Of a DNA stretch of 64,000 nucleotides, positions 8,301 through 16,277 are shown piece after piece. Made by a program: the position numbers and the translations under genes. How positions within the stretch are numbered: position 1 is the stretch's first letter; the number at the start of each line of letters is the position of its first letter. The notes under the pieces were generated by a model. The model was not told the origin of the DNA, ran no database searches, and worked only from the letters and a program-made list of their open reading frames with translations. The DNA is from Polyangia bacterium (GTDB lineage: Bacteria; Myxococcota_A; Polyangia; Nannocystales; Nannocystaceae): positions 1 through 64,000 of the forward strand of contig JAUIKS010000016.1 in NCBI GenBank assembly GCA_030430565.1. Reading direction: 5' to 3'.

Positions 8301-10857
8301 GGCGGAGTCGAGCCTCCGCGCGGCGCTGGAGGTCGGCGAGTATTGGCTCAGCCCGCTGCTCTACGCCAACGCCGCGATGGCGCTCGCGTGGCTGCTGGAC
8401 GTCCGCGGCTACGTCGTCGAGGCGCGCGAGTGGGCCGCGCTCGCGTACACCCGCGGCCAGACCGATCAGATGGTCGTGCCGCTGCGCCTCCCGCAGATCG
8501 CCGGCTTCCTCGCGTCGACCGAGGCCAGCGGAGGTCGCTTCCAACAGGCCGAGGCCGCGCTCGAGCGGACGCGCGGCGCGACGCGCGGTGAGCTCGAGGC
8601 GCGCCTCTCCGCCGCGAGCAGGATCGGCGCGGCGCTGCGGATCTGCGTCGAGCGCGGAGAGCTGGGCGAGCGCTTTGAAGAGCTCGCCGCGCGCTACCAC
8701 GAGGCCGTGCCTACCCCACACATGGTGACCCCGCGCGAGCGCGCCGGCTTCGTCTCGATCGCGCGTGGGCGCCTGCTGCTCGCGATGCGTCGCCGCGCCG
8801 GTGGTGCGCTCGAGCGCCGCGAGCTCGCCTCGCTGCGCGCGGCCGTTCGCCAGCTCGAGCGCGTCGCGATGACGACGAGCATGCGCGCGCTGCATCAATG
8901 TCTCGACGCGGGTCTGCTCTGGCTCAGCGGGCGCGCGGACGAGGCGCTCGCGGGTCTCGCGGCGGTCGAGTCCTACGCGGCGCGGGTCGACAGCCCGCGG
9001 GCGCAGATCGATGTATTCTGGCTCCGAGGACATATTCTTGCGGAGCGCGGCGCGCTCGCGGCCGCGCGGGACGAGGCGCGGCGCGGGCACGCGCTCGCCG
9101 ACGAGCTCGGGCTGCAGAGCCGGGTCCAGCTGCTCGAGCGCGAGTTCGAACTCGTCGAGATCAGCTCGCGGGTCGGCTCCGCGGAGACCGTCGCGGCGAC
9201 CCGCTCGCGCGGCGTGGTCCCGGCCGCGCTGCGCCTGCGACGACACTTCGACACGCTGATCCAGGTCAGCCTGAGCGCCGCCCGCACGCGCTCTCGCGAG
9301 CAGCAAGCGCGCGCGCTGCTCGACGACCTGATCGCGATCCTCGGCGCGGGGAGAGCGTTCTTCTGGCTCTCCGAGGACCCGGAGGACCAGGACGACGCGC
9401 GGGCGATCGTCGTCGGGCGCGGCGCGGAGGGAGAGAGCGTCGACGAGCCCCCCGCCGGGGCGCGCGAGCTGGTCGAGCGCGTGCGCGCCGAGGGCGGCGC
9501 CATGATCGCGGCGCTCGACAGCGAGGACAAGCTGACCGCGTCCTCGGGGGGAGGGCGCGCGCATACGCGGTCGCTGATGGCGACGCCGGTCGGCTTCGGC
9601 GCCCGCGTGCTCGGTTACTTGTGCCTCGAGGGCGCGCCTGGGCGCGGCGGCTTCACGCGCGTCGATCTCCAGATCCTCCAGGCGATCGCGCATCACGTCG
9701 CGCTGGCGACGACCGCGGCGCGGATCATCCGCAGCGAGCACGCGATCGCGGCGGCGCGACGCGAGACCTCTGAGGCGATCGAGCACGCGGCCTCGGCCCT
9801 GGGCCTCGCGGTCGTCGCGGTCACGTCTGACGGGGAGCTGGCGCAGCTCGACAGCGCCGCCGAGGCGCTCGCCTCGAGCTGGCCGTCGGCGCGCGCGTGG
9901 TGGCGCGCGCTCGTGGTCGGCGCGGACCCCCGCTGGATCGGGCTGGGCGACGGGCGGTCGCACACCTTCATCGCCACGATCACGCCGGGGCCCGCTGGGG
10001 CCGAGGACGAGCGCGCCATTTTCGAGGTCACCTTCACCGGCGCGATTCGACGGCTCGTCGGGCACGGCGCCTGTCAGGTCGTGACCGTCGTCGATCGCGG
10101 CGATCGGCACGCGCGCGGTGAGCAGCTGCGCGAGCGGATCCGGGAGCTCGAGGACGCGAGTGCGCGCGCGCGCGCGGCGAGCCGCGCCAAGAGCCAGTTC
10201 CTCGCCTACGTCGGCGAGCAGCTGCGCGGCCCGCTCGCGGCGATCTCGAGCGCGGAGGACGGGCTCTCGCAGATCCGCGACGCCGGTCGGCAGCTCGGCG
10301 CGCTGATCGAGCGGATCCTCGAGGTCAGCGAGCTCGAGGCCGGGCAGCTCACGCTCATGCTCGAGCCGCTCGAGCTCGCCAGCTTCGTCGATCGAGTCGC
10401 GCGCGCGCTCGATCCGGTGCTCGGGCGCGCGGAGCTCAGCCTCGTCGTCGACCTCCGCGTCAGCGAGCCCATCATCAGCGACGCGGTGTATCTGGAGCAC
10501 GTGCTCCGCGATCTGCTCGTCAGCGCCGCGAGCAACAACCAAGGCGGCGAGCTCGTCATGGAGGTATGGTCGGAGGGCCAGCTGCACGACGCGACCTGCG
10601 TGTTCGCGATCGCGGGCTCGAGGACCTTCGTCTCCGACGAGTCGCTCGTCCCCTTCGAGCCGGGCGAGGCCCTCGCGAGCCTGCCGCCGCTGGTCTCGGA
10701 GTCGCTCGAGCACGCGGTCACCCGCCACCTCTGCGAGCTGCTCGGCGGCGCGCTCGAGGTCCACGCGCCCGCGGCGGAGCGCGACGCGCGGGTGTTCATC
10801 GTGCGGCTCCCGGTGCGGCCGGCGCGGGCGTGGTGTCAGTCCTCGTTGGCCTCGTAG
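5359..10857 (+). CDS. Giant pseudokinase / STAND-type ATPase / GAF / pseudo-histidine kinase
   Basis: This encodes 1832 residues in the order of the myxobacterial hybrid kinases. The kinase-like N-terminus (1-265) is degenerate: the VAIK lysine position reads VVTRG, HRDxKPxN reads LGGVRPQN, and DFG reads VDRVP, although APE and DVYALG remain. A predicted-ATPase domain follows with an intact Walker A (GESGIGKS, about 313-320) and Walker B (ACIDDAHWLDD, about 454). Then come a long helical TPR-like region (about 700-1270), a GAF-like domain (about 1295-1460), and a C-terminal histidine-kinase relic in which SHELRTP has become GEQLRGP (His to Glu, about 1620) and the ATP-binding N and G boxes are absent. 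It is therefore probably a signalling scaffold driven by the ATPase, not a phosphotransfer enzyme. Its apparently active paralog is at 19395. Start ATG (MVLVQKN) was chosen over an upstream ATG at 5239. Confidence 0.85.
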   Translation: MVLVQKNATDGATIREIAGVQIDAVVARYGPLAVFSGTRDGAGRTVVTRGGDVERVRAFLRASTARARVVHPALAPIERVARHGASALRITECPEGQILEQRIAHGPMSPSALLVVARRLAAALKEAHRRGVVLGGVRPQNVILTPPGPVLVDRVPAEARLDISDPFRAPEQLGLPRPDDGRSDVYALGVLLWSCATGVVPAAADGIRELVARWRKDAEEIPRSLRALIVEMMSAEPSARPLAVAGLLERVEALERSVIAGMTDYSVPEMFGGAGPVGSFDPPLVGREHVLAALSRHLQGVRAGVATAVLLQGESGIGKSHLVRAFVDRARSLGAGILFARGRSGAREPYAVIRRLIGGFVEAMDRDARRRDPAGDADAVVRALVREAAGEYAPVLAEFGDELAALLGREDDPKPKRSRGGDLDELAGGDTLLHGALARFIGELAAICPAAVACIDDAHWLDDASARVLRRFALELGKQPILLLLTASTEGASRLAAALASARVHVISLDPLPAGDAAALVHERLGRAADPRVVAGIVARCGGSPLALIEHTRALIDDDALSITDGEWRQSVGGGARVTVSAPLALVSRLVAHLGDDARALLAACACVNLSLEAGSIATALERSSVEVSRALEAALRGGALEFRCGESGAPRLEFSHGLLRAVLMRDLDDDARRRLHSRVCRALARGDVATSTSISTSVSTSISTSTSIYALASHSERAGDEALQRTFQLNLLAGRAAAACHAYEAARRFLLVAERAASRSDEAASLDGEFYLLVAIVNARVGRVDAALAGGRAALARTPPGLARAVVRSVLAALHNGRHDFETALTHVQAALRDAGGRPLRGRGRGWVNAMTSLARVELRRRRARARSAPQPERARRARLLARLLADVVAAGYVDVDSGRMFEAVTRGRALCDSLPVCGERAVLLMYYACAVAGFGQARAFDEDARAAVAIAEQLEDRGLWARVVSYRGIGAELLGRIPEAESSLRAALEVGEYWLSPLLYANAAMALAWLLDVRGYVVEAREWAALAYTRGQTDQMVVPLRLPQIAGFLASTEASGGRFQQAEAALERTRGATRGELEARLSAASRIGAALRICVERGELGERFEELAARYHEAVPTPHMVTPRERAGFVSIARGRLLLAMRRRAGGALERRELASLRAAVRQLERVAMTTSMRALHQCLDAGLLWLSGRADEALAGLAAVESYAARVDSPRAQIDVFWLRGHILAERGALAAARDEARRGHALADELGLQSRVQLLEREFELVEISSRVGSAETVAATRSRGVVPAALRLRRHFDTLIQVSLSAARTRSREQQARALLDDLIAILGAGRAFFWLSEDPEDQDDARAIVVGRGAEGESVDEPPAGARELVERVRAEGGAMIAALDSEDKLTASSGGGRAHTRSLMATPVGFGARVLGYLCLEGAPGRGGFTRVDLQILQAIAHHVALATTAARIIRSEHAIAAARRETSEAIEHAASALGLAVVAVTSDGELAQLDSAAEALASSWPSARAWWRALVVGADPRWIGLGDGRSHTFIATITPGPAGAEDERAIFEVTFTGAIRRLVGHGACQVVTVVDRGDRHARGEQLRERIRELEDASARARAASRAKSQFLAYVGEQLRGPLAAISSAEDGLSQIRDAGRQLGALIERILEVSELEAGQLTLMLEPLELASFVDRVARALDPVLGRAELSLVVDLRVSEPIISDAVYLEHVLRDLLVSAASNNQGGELVMEVWSEGQLHDATCVFAIAGSRTFVSDESLVPFEPGEALASLPPLVSESLEHAVTRHLCELLGGALEVHAPAAERDARVFIVRLPVRPARAWCQSSLAS
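7429..7485 (+). repeat. In-frame Thr/Ser/Ile microrepeat
   Basis: Nineteen codons are built from ACC/ACT, TCA/TCG/TCT and ATC/GTC and encode a (TSTSI/V)n tract. The composition is markedly poorer in G than the surrounding gene, and the DNA is an imperfect repeat of about 12 bp. It lies in the linker between the ATPase module and the helical region, so it is probably flexible and prone to length change. Confidence 0.75.
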
Positions 10858-10875
10858 GCCGGCCGCGCGTCGTCG

Positions 10876-11787
10876 TCAGCCCGCTGGCGCGCGCCAGGCC
10901 TCTATGACTCGAAGGACATCTTCACCACGCGGCCGCGGCAGCTCGAGCGTGCCTCGCCAGTCGCGCGGTCGCGACAGCCGCGCGCGCGTGAAGCCGGCCT
11001 CGAGCAGGGCGGCCCGCGCCTCGTCCTCGCGCTCGTAGTGGAGATGGACGGAGCCGCGGGCGAACAGCTCGAGCGCGCGCCGGAACACGCGCGAGGCCGC
11101 GTAGTACTCGGTCTCGCCGCGCGTGTGGAGATCCGAGACGTACAGCCCGCCGGCCGGGGCCAGCAGCGCGGCGAAGCGTCGCCACATCCCCTCGACCGCG
11201 TCGCGCGGGAAGTAATTGACCAGGCCCTCGGTGACGATCGCCAGCGGACGCGTCGGGTCGACGCGCTCGCGGATCGCCTCCGCGAGCGCGAGCGGGCCGC
11301 GCTCCGCGAGCACGTCGAGCGCGATGACGTGGTGCCCCGGTCGATCGTCGAGGCGCGCCTCCTGCAGCGCGCTCCGCTTGCGCCGCGACATGCCGGGCAG
11401 GTCCCCCTCGACGTAGGTCAGCTCGGGGTAGCGCCGGGAGAAGCGAAGCCCGCGCCCCGACATCCCGCCGGCGATCTCGAGCACCTGCGCGACGCGCCCG
11501 GTGGCGATCGCGTCGTCGAGGATTCGGTCGATGATCCGGTGCCGCTGCAGCAGCATCTGCTCGAGCGTCAGCCCGCCGTTGAAGCGCGCCGCGACGCGCA
11601 TCGCCGGCTGCAGCGCGGTGAAGAGCGCGACGCCCTGCGGCGTCCGCAGGGCCCGCGGGGAGAGCGTGTTGCGGACCCAGACGTAGCCGGTGTAGTGCGC
11701 CGTGGGGCTGATGCGCTTGGAGTCAGCGCCGTCGGCCGCGCCCGTGGAGGAGCGAGGGCGGCTGAGGGGGCGGAAGACGGACGGCAT
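10876..11787 (-). CDS. SAM-dependent methyltransferase, leucine carboxyl methyltransferase-like
   Basis: This 303-residue class I methyltransferase has VLEIAGGMSGRGL (about residues 113-125) as the SAM-binding glycine motif, followed by TYVEGDLPGM (acidic motif II) and IVTEGLVNYFP, the pattern of the LCM/PPM1 group of O-methyltransferases. The substrate cannot be read from the sequence. A TAAAAT box (11804-11809) lies 16 nt upstream of the ATG and fits a -10 element. It converges on the 5359 gene with 18 bp between the stops. It is probably cytoplasmic, as no signal peptide is seen. Confidence 0.8.
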   Translation of the reverse strand: MPSVFRPLSRPRSSTGAADGADSKRISPTAHYTGYVWVRNTLSPRALRTPQGVALFTALQPAMRVAARFNGGLTLEQMLLQRHRIIDRILDDAIATGRVAQVLEIAGGMSGRGLRFSRRYPELTYVEGDLPGMSRRKRSALQEARLDDRPGHHVIALDVLAERGPLALAEAIRERVDPTRPLAIVTEGLVNYFPRDAVEGMWRRFAALLAPAGGLYVSDLHTRGETEYYAASRVFRRALELFARGSVHLHYEREDEARAALLEAGFTRARLSRPRDWRGTLELPRPRGEDVLRVIEAWRAPAG

Positions 11788-11960
11788 GGAGACGTTCTCG
11801 CAGATTTTACGGCGAGCGTGAAGCCGCGCGCCGCCGCGTGCCCGGGCGCATCGGGTCGCGCGCGGAGCGAAGGCGGCGGCGCCGCGCGTGCGCGCGGAGG
11901 CCGCGGGTTGCGCCGGGGGAACTGAGTCGGCGCGCCGGATTGCCGCGCGCGAGAAGCAAT

Positions 11961-12007
11961 ATGTCTAAAAATTCATGTTCGATGGGCCAAAATGACCATA
12001 GGGACAT
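11961..12007. promoter_or_regulatory. Two imperfect copies of the ATGTC-N6-GACAT palindrome
   Basis: ATGTCTAAAAATTCAT (11961-11976) and ATGACCATAGGGACAT (11992-12007) each resemble the perfect site at 815-830, with two and one mismatches in the ten half-site positions. They lie in the gap between the divergent methyltransferase and Cys-rich lipoprotein genes, starting 104 bp upstream of the lipoprotein ATG. The stretch is also the most AT-rich part of this gap. Confidence 0.35.
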
Positions 12008-12064
12008 GTACGAGCGGGGATTGTGGTTGTCCGCGATCGGCATGCTGATGGATGCTCGCTGGAG

Positions 12065-13468
12065 ATGTTGACGACGCGTGGACACGGACATGCGCCGGCG
12101 CGGCGCGTCGCGCTCGCGCTGACGCTCGCGCTCGCGGGCTGCGGCGGGGACGACGGAGGCTCGACCTCCGGCGCGACCGAACTCACCGAGACCGGCACCG
12201 AGACCGAGACCGAGGACGGCACGGCGGGGCCGGGCACCGAGGACACCGAGTCGCCGACCATGACGGGCGGGACCATGACGGGCGGTCAAACGACGGGCGG
12301 GCAGACGACCGCCGGCGAGACCGACGAGACGACCGCGGCGGAGACGACCCTCGGGACCACCGAGTCGCCGACCACCGACGGCACCACCGGGGAGCCCGAG
12401 TGCGGTAACGGTGTGCTCGAGGAGGGCGAGAGCTGCGACGACGGCAACGACAGCGACAGCGACGAGTGCACCTCGAGCTGCGAGCCCGCGAGCTGCGGTG
12501 ACGGCTACCTGCACGCGGGCGTCGAGGCCTGCGACGACGGCAACGACATAAACGACGACGAGTGCACCAATGACTGCCTCGATCCGGTCTGCGGCGACGG
12601 CATCGTCCAGGCGCTGTTCGACGAGGAGTGCGACGACGGCAACGACGATGACGGCGACGACTGCCCCAGCAGCTGTACGCTCGCGTACTGCGGCGACGGC
12701 TTCCACCATCAGGAGCTCGAGGGCTGCGACGACGGCGGCGACTCCGAGACCTGTGACGCCGACTGCAGCGCGGCGCTCTGCGGCGACGAGTACCTCAACG
12801 AGATCGCCGGCGAGGTCTGCGACGACGGCAACGACGACAACACCGACGACTGCGTCGCCTGCGCGGCGGCGAGCTGCGGCGACGGCTTCATCCAAGCGGG
12901 CGTCGAGGAGTGTGACGACGGCAACCAAGCGCCCGGGGACGGCTGCGACGACGCCTGTCAGAGCGAGTACAAGAACGTGTTCGTCTCGAGCGAGCTGTAC
13001 ACCGGCGACCTGGGCGGGCTCGCCGGCGCCGACGAGAAGTGCCAGGCCCGCGCTGAGGCGGCCGGGCTGCTCGGAGAGTACAAGGCCTGGTTAAGCGTCC
13101 CTGGCGAGGGTCCCAACACGCGCTTCTCCAAGTCCTCCAAGCCCTACCGCCTGGTCGACGGCACGAAGGTCGCGGACGCGTGGAGCGACCTGGTGGACGG
13201 CTCGCTCGACGCGCCGATCGACCTCACGGAGCTCGGTGACCCCGCGCCCATCGGAACGACCCAGTGCTTCGGCGGCGGTCAGCCCTCGGTCTGGACGGCG
13301 ACCAACTGGAACGGCAGCCCAGTGAACTACGACGCGTGCGCCGGCTGGACGTCAGAGGATGGCGGCGGCGCGTGGGGGCGCTCGAGCGCGGCGAACGTGT
13401 TCTGGACCGATTGGTGCTACAACGGCACGTGCGCGTGGGAGTCGCCGCTGTACTGCTTCCAACAGTAG
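12065..13468 (+). CDS. Lipoprotein with six Cys-rich myxobacterial repeats and a DUF1554-like C-terminus
   Basis: This encodes 467 residues. The signal peptide ends in LTLALAGC (lipobox), followed by a Thr/Gly/Glu-rich linker of about 90 residues. Six repeats of the CGDG...(G)xECDDGN type follow (CGNGVLEEGESCDDGN is the first), the myxococcus Cys-rich repeat found on secreted proteins of this order; these Asp/Cys loops probably bind calcium and form disulfides. The C-terminal part, beginning NVFVSSELYTGDLGGL, resembles DUF1554, a secreted domain with paired cysteines. It is predicted to be exposed on the outer membrane. Start ATG at 12065 gives a conventional signal peptide. It is a likely surface adhesin or decoration, but no activity can be named. 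Confidence 0.85.
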   Translation: MLTTRGHGHAPARRVALALTLALAGCGGDDGGSTSGATELTETGTETETEDGTAGPGTEDTESPTMTGGTMTGGQTTGGQTTAGETDETTAAETTLGTTESPTTDGTTGEPECGNGVLEEGESCDDGNDSDSDECTSSCEPASCGDGYLHAGVEACDDGNDINDDECTNDCLDPVCGDGIVQALFDEECDDGNDDDGDDCPSSCTLAYCGDGFHHQELEGCDDGGDSETCDADCSAALCGDEYLNEIAGEVCDDGNDDNTDDCVACAAASCGDGFIQAGVEECDDGNQAPGDGCDDACQSEYKNVFVSSELYTGDLGGLAGADEKCQARAEAAGLLGEYKAWLSVPGEGPNTRFSKSSKPYRLVDGTKVADAWSDLVDGSLDAPIDLTELGDPAPIGTTQCFGGGQPSVWTATNWNGSPVNYDACAGWTSEDGGGAWGRSSAANVFWTDWCYNGTCAWESPLYCFQQ

Positions 13469-13673
13469 AGGCTAATTCTTGGACTGCGCCGTTTCTCCGG
13501 CTTCGCCGATTCCTTCTCCACGATTTCTCCATTCGCGTGGTCTCGTGGGGTCTCGAAGCCGCCTGCGGATTTATTCACCTGTGCTCGCTACGGTCGCTTA
13601 AACGCGCGAACAGCAGAGAACCGAGCCCGTCGAGGGGCCTCCGCTGAGGTGGCGTGGAACAACGCAGGGCGGC

Positions 13674-13679
13674 TAGGAT
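13674..13679 (+). promoter_or_regulatory. Putative -10 box of a leaderless gene
   Basis: TAGGAT ends 6 nt before the ATG at 13686, so transcription would begin at or next to the start codon. The same arrangement occurs before several other genes of the window. Confidence 0.45.
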
Positions 13680-13685
13680 CTCGCA

Positions 13686-13892
13686 ATGAGCACGGGGCTC
13701 GACTCTTGGGAGCGCAGCGAGACGTGGCGCTACGACTACAAGGACGAGGACGGCGAGCTCGAGCTCGTGGTCGGGTGGCGTCGTCAAGGGCGCCACGGCG
13801 CCGCGAAGATCTCGACCATCGCTAGCGAGCGCCCCGACGTGCGCGCGCGCGACATCGATCGGGTTCGTGTTCTTGTCGGCGATCTATGGTGA
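13686..13892 (+). CDS. Small hypothetical protein (68 aa)
   Basis: This short acidic/aromatic protein begins MSTGLDSWERSETWRYDYKD. The product is soluble-looking with no signal peptide or membrane segment, and third codon positions are mostly G/C as in real genes of this genome. Support for expression is the TAGGAT box 6 nt upstream. It runs towards the lipoprotein at 13913, with 20 bp between the two stops. The family is not recognised. The sequence has a beta-strand-like pattern, but no function is claimed. Confidence 0.6.
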   Translation: MSTGLDSWERSETWRYDYKDEDGELELVVGWRRQGRHGAAKISTIASERPDVRARDIDRVRVLVGDLW

Positions 13893-13912
13893 GCGGCGTC
13901 AACGCCGGGGCG

Positions 13913-14848
13913 TCAACCCGCGCCTGCTTCAATTGACAGAAATGGAAAGCGGCACTTCTTAACCGTGTCGTCGCGTGACGCGAAGTCGGCGGGGCAACCG
14001 TCGCCGGCAGCTCGATTCAGGACGTCCACGAACACCGAGAGCGGGATCTCGTGCTCACCGGAGACGACCGCGTCGACGACCTCGGGGTCGGCGCGCTTGA
14101 GCTGCTCGAGCGCCTGGTCGAGCGCTGGAAGGTCCCAGCGCTCCCGGTCGCCCAGCGGCAGCTCGCCTCGGCGGGGCGCGATCGTCTTCTGGAAACCGTG
14201 GCCGTGCTCCGTCGGCTCGAGGCCGGCCTGGGTTCGGCTCCACACGCGGAATCCGTCCGTAGACACGAAGATCTTCACGCTCGGCGGAGGCGGCTGCCCC
14301 ATGGTGAACACCGGCGGATCGACCTCGAGGAACCTCCGCGTGTCACCGGGGCCCGTGACCGCCAGGAAGTAGTGGGTGAAGCCCGCGCGACCCGACGTGT
14401 ACAGAATGTCGATGAGCGGCGCGAACTCGAGCTCGGCCGGGGCGACCAGCTTGAGCGAGTAGAGCGGTCGCGGACCGACGCCTGGTCGCGCGACTCCCCG
14501 GATTATCGAGCTCGCGGCGGCGGCTTCACCCATGGGCGCGAGGACGTCCTCGAGGGGTCCGATCAGGTGGCGCTCGACCAGCGCGGGATCCGGATGGCCG
14601 TTAACGAGGCGGACGACCGATCGACCGTCGACGCAAACATCGGTCGAACCAACCGTGATCGTGTGGACGTTCGGGCCTGGCACCCCGCGCGGGCTCTGGG
14701 GCAACGACGTGACATCGCAGGGCCCCGGCGCCTGCTGTGGCTCTTGGCTCAGCGATGTCTTCTCGCTCGCGCCGGCCGGCGTGTCGCTGCTCGTGCACGC
14801 AGCGCACGCTACGGCCAGAAGTGCGTACCTCACGAGACGGGCGTTCAC
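13913..14848 (-). CDS. Lipoprotein with two ExbD/TolR-like periplasmic domains
   Basis: This encodes 311 residues from a GTG start. The N-terminus (YALLAVACAACTSS) is a lipoprotein signal. Two stretches, one around VDGRSVVRLVNG...PLIDILYTSGRAGF and one around FRVWSRTQAG...IPLSVFVDVLNRAAGDGC, follow the ExbD/TolR periplasmic pattern: a strand carrying 'V-D-G', then a helix, then a 'P-hydrophobic-x-hydrophobic-hydrophobic-D-hydrophobic-L' strand/helix. ExbD proper is anchored by an N-terminal TM helix, whereas this version appears lipid-anchored, so it may sense or bind rather than energise transport. That relationship is inferred by eye. The start is supported by TACCAT (14857-14862) 8 nt upstream. 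Confidence 0.7.
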   Translation of the reverse strand: MNARLVRYALLAVACAACTSSDTPAGASEKTSLSQEPQQAPGPCDVTSLPQSPRGVPGPNVHTITVGSTDVCVDGRSVVRLVNGHPDPALVERHLIGPLEDVLAPMGEAAAASSIIRGVARPGVGPRPLYSLKLVAPAELEFAPLIDILYTSGRAGFTHYFLAVTGPGDTRRFLEVDPPVFTMGQPPPPSVKIFVSTDGFRVWSRTQAGLEPTEHGHGFQKTIAPRRGELPLGDRERWDLPALDQALEQLKRADPEVVDAVVSGEHEIPLSVFVDVLNRAAGDGCPADFASRDDTVKKCRFPFLSIEAGAG

Positions 14849-14856
14849 GGATCCCA

Positions 14857-14862
14857 ATGGTA
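14857..14862 (-). promoter_or_regulatory. Putative -10 box close to the start codon
   Basis: TACCAT on the minus strand lies 8 nt before the GTG at 14848. This fits a leaderless or nearly leaderless transcript and favours GTG over the upstream in-frame TTG at 14857. Confidence 0.45.
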
Positions 14863-14992
14863 GCGCACCGGTCGCCTCTCCGCGGCGGGCCCCGTGTGTC
14901 CCTGCGCGCGAGCGATCGGAGCGCGCTCGTCGCCGGTCGATTCGGCTCCGCCGCGGCGATGGCTGTCGCGTCCTGCGGGCGAGGGCGGGCGT

Positions 14993-15670
14993 CTACGCCG
15001 AGGCCGTGAGCGCCGCGCGCTCGGCCGCGCGGGCCTTCTGGTAGCGCGCGACGAGCTTCCTGTCCCCACCGACAGGATGCGGAGACGTCGAGTCGTCCGG
15101 CGTGATCTTGACGCCCTCCACGATCGAGCACTCCAGGGTCCAGCACCAAAAGTCCACGGTCGCCTTGAGCAGCCGATCTTCTTCCGTGCTCGGGTCGAGC
15201 TCGCCGATATAGATCCGGTACATCCGGTTGACCTGTCGTCGCAGGTCCGCGTAGTCGGGCTCGGCGAGCAGCTCGTCCAGCCGCTCGATGACCTCTTGGT
15301 CCTCGAAGTCGAACAGCGGCGCGATCGAGTGGGGGTGGAGCGGGTGGAGCTTGCCGGTGTCCCTGAACAGGATCAGCGCGCCCGCGAGCGCGTGGCCGTA
15401 CCCGCAGTAGCCGCAGCCGGCGAGGAAGGATGACACGCCGATGAGCGTCTGCGTGTTGGCCTCACCGAAGACGGGCTCAATCTGCTGCACGAATTTCGAG
15501 ACGAACTTCATGTAGCGGAAGAAGCCGCGCACGCCGAAGTGCCGGACGGTCTCGGCCGCGACGGCGTAGTCGTGGTGGTTCTTGTCGCCGATAACGCGCG
15601 ACATGAGGCCGACCAGCGCGCGCACGAACAGCCGCTCAAACACGGTCAGTTCGCGGTGCGCGGCGCTCAT
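14993..15670 (-). CDS. AhpD-like alpha-helical CxxCxxxH protein (module 1)
   Basis: This 225-residue all-helical protein has CGYCGYGHALAG at residues 86-97, i.e. C86-x2-C89-x3-H93, the redox motif of the AhpD/carboxymuconolactone decarboxylase fold. In AhpD this motif forms a disulfide and relays a proton during peroxide reduction, so a thiol-based redox role is inferred. Flanking sequence (FGVRGFFRYMKFV, ANTQTLIGV, CSIVEGVKITP) is strongly shared with the second copy at 45477-46133 but not with any AhpD I recall, so it is at best a distant branch. Its ATG overlaps the stop of the STAS-like gene (ATGA), showing translational coupling. No signal peptide is seen, so it is cytoplasmic. Confidence 0.75.
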   Translation of the reverse strand: MSAAHRELTVFERLFVRALVGLMSRVIGDKNHHDYAVAAETVRHFGVRGFFRYMKFVSKFVQQIEPVFGEANTQTLIGVSSFLAGCGYCGYGHALAGALILFRDTGKLHPLHPHSIAPLFDFEDQEVIERLDELLAEPDYADLRRQVNRMYRIYIGELDPSTEEDRLLKATVDFWCWTLECSIVEGVKITPDDSTSPHPVGGDRKLVARYQKARAAERAALTASA

Positions 15671-16110
15671 CGGCGCGCCTCCTTCGGCCCGCGCGCGTTG
15701 ACCAGCTTGGTCGCGGTCAGCTCGATGTCCTCGACGCGCCCGATCGAGAGCTCGAGCCAGTCCATCGCGAACTCGTGCTTGGCGAAGGGGCGCGCGAGCT
15801 CGTCGCCGGAGGTGTGGGCCACCCAGAGCGCGACGCCGCGAATTCGCGGGCGGGAGGCGAGGTAGGCGGTGCGGTAGCGCTTGGCCTTGATCGCGTGCTG
15901 GATTCGTCGGAGGGCGCGACGTCCCCCCAGGTCACAGCGCCGAACGCCGCGCATGTCCCAAAGGACTTGTTGACGATCGCCGGCCGCGAGCACCCGCGCT
16001 ACGTCGGGCTCGAACTCTGAGACGCGCGGCGCCGTCAGCACGCCCGCGAGCTTGATCGTCACGTGACGAGCGTGCGGCCTCTGTATCTCGTATGAGAACG
16101 CGTCGCTCAT
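15667..16110 (-). CDS. STAS/SpoIIAA-like protein (module 1)
   Basis: This encodes 147 residues. The pattern of alternating strands and helices, with VLWDMRGVRRCDLGGRRAL in the middle, resembles STAS/SpoIIAA-like domains, in which that strand carries the conserved Asp. The C-terminal half RTAYLASRPRIRGVALW...HTSGD...RPFAK...DWL...SIGRVE is almost unchanged in the paralog at 46130-46573, which is also 147 residues long. STAS proteins bind nucleotides or partner proteins, so it may regulate the overlapping AhpD-like gene product. A TACAAT box (16127-16132) 16 nt upstream is a likely promoter. The STAS assignment is by pattern only. Confidence 0.65.
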   Translation of the reverse strand: MSDAFSYEIQRPHARHVTIKLAGVLTAPRVSEFEPDVARVLAAGDRQQVLWDMRGVRRCDLGGRRALRRIQHAIKAKRYRTAYLASRPRIRGVALWVAHTSGDELARPFAKHEFAMDWLELSIGRVEDIELTATKLVNARGPKEARR

Positions 16111-16126
16111 GAAGGCTACGGTCGAG

Positions 16127-16132
16127 ATTGTA
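16127..16132 (-). promoter_or_regulatory. Putative -10 box of the STAS/AhpD-like operon, module 1
   Basis: TACAAT on the minus strand is 16 nt upstream of the ATG at 16110. If used, the two overlapping genes form their own transcript, separate from the lipoprotein gene upstream. Confidence 0.4.
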
Positions 16133-16277
16133 TCGACTAATCTCGGGATACGCAGGCCGCGTGCCGATCGTTAGACAGTCCGGCGAGTTCGACGCCGCGC
16201 CGCGAATATCGACACACAGACCGAGGGTCGATTGCGCGCCGCGGCGCGAGCCACCGCGCCGCGCTTGCGACCGAGGC

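Noticed and set aside
7468..10764. A 1098-codon minus-strand frame opposite the pseudokinase gene
   Set aside because: It shows the Arg/Ala/Asp/Glu composition of antisense frames in GC-rich DNA and no motif. The plus strand has recognisable domains throughout.
11807..12928. A minus-strand frame of 373 codons overlapping the Cys-rich lipoprotein gene
   Set aside because: Val/Ala/Leu-rich repeats arise from reading the CDDGN-repeat DNA backwards; the plus-strand protein has a signal peptide and known repeats.
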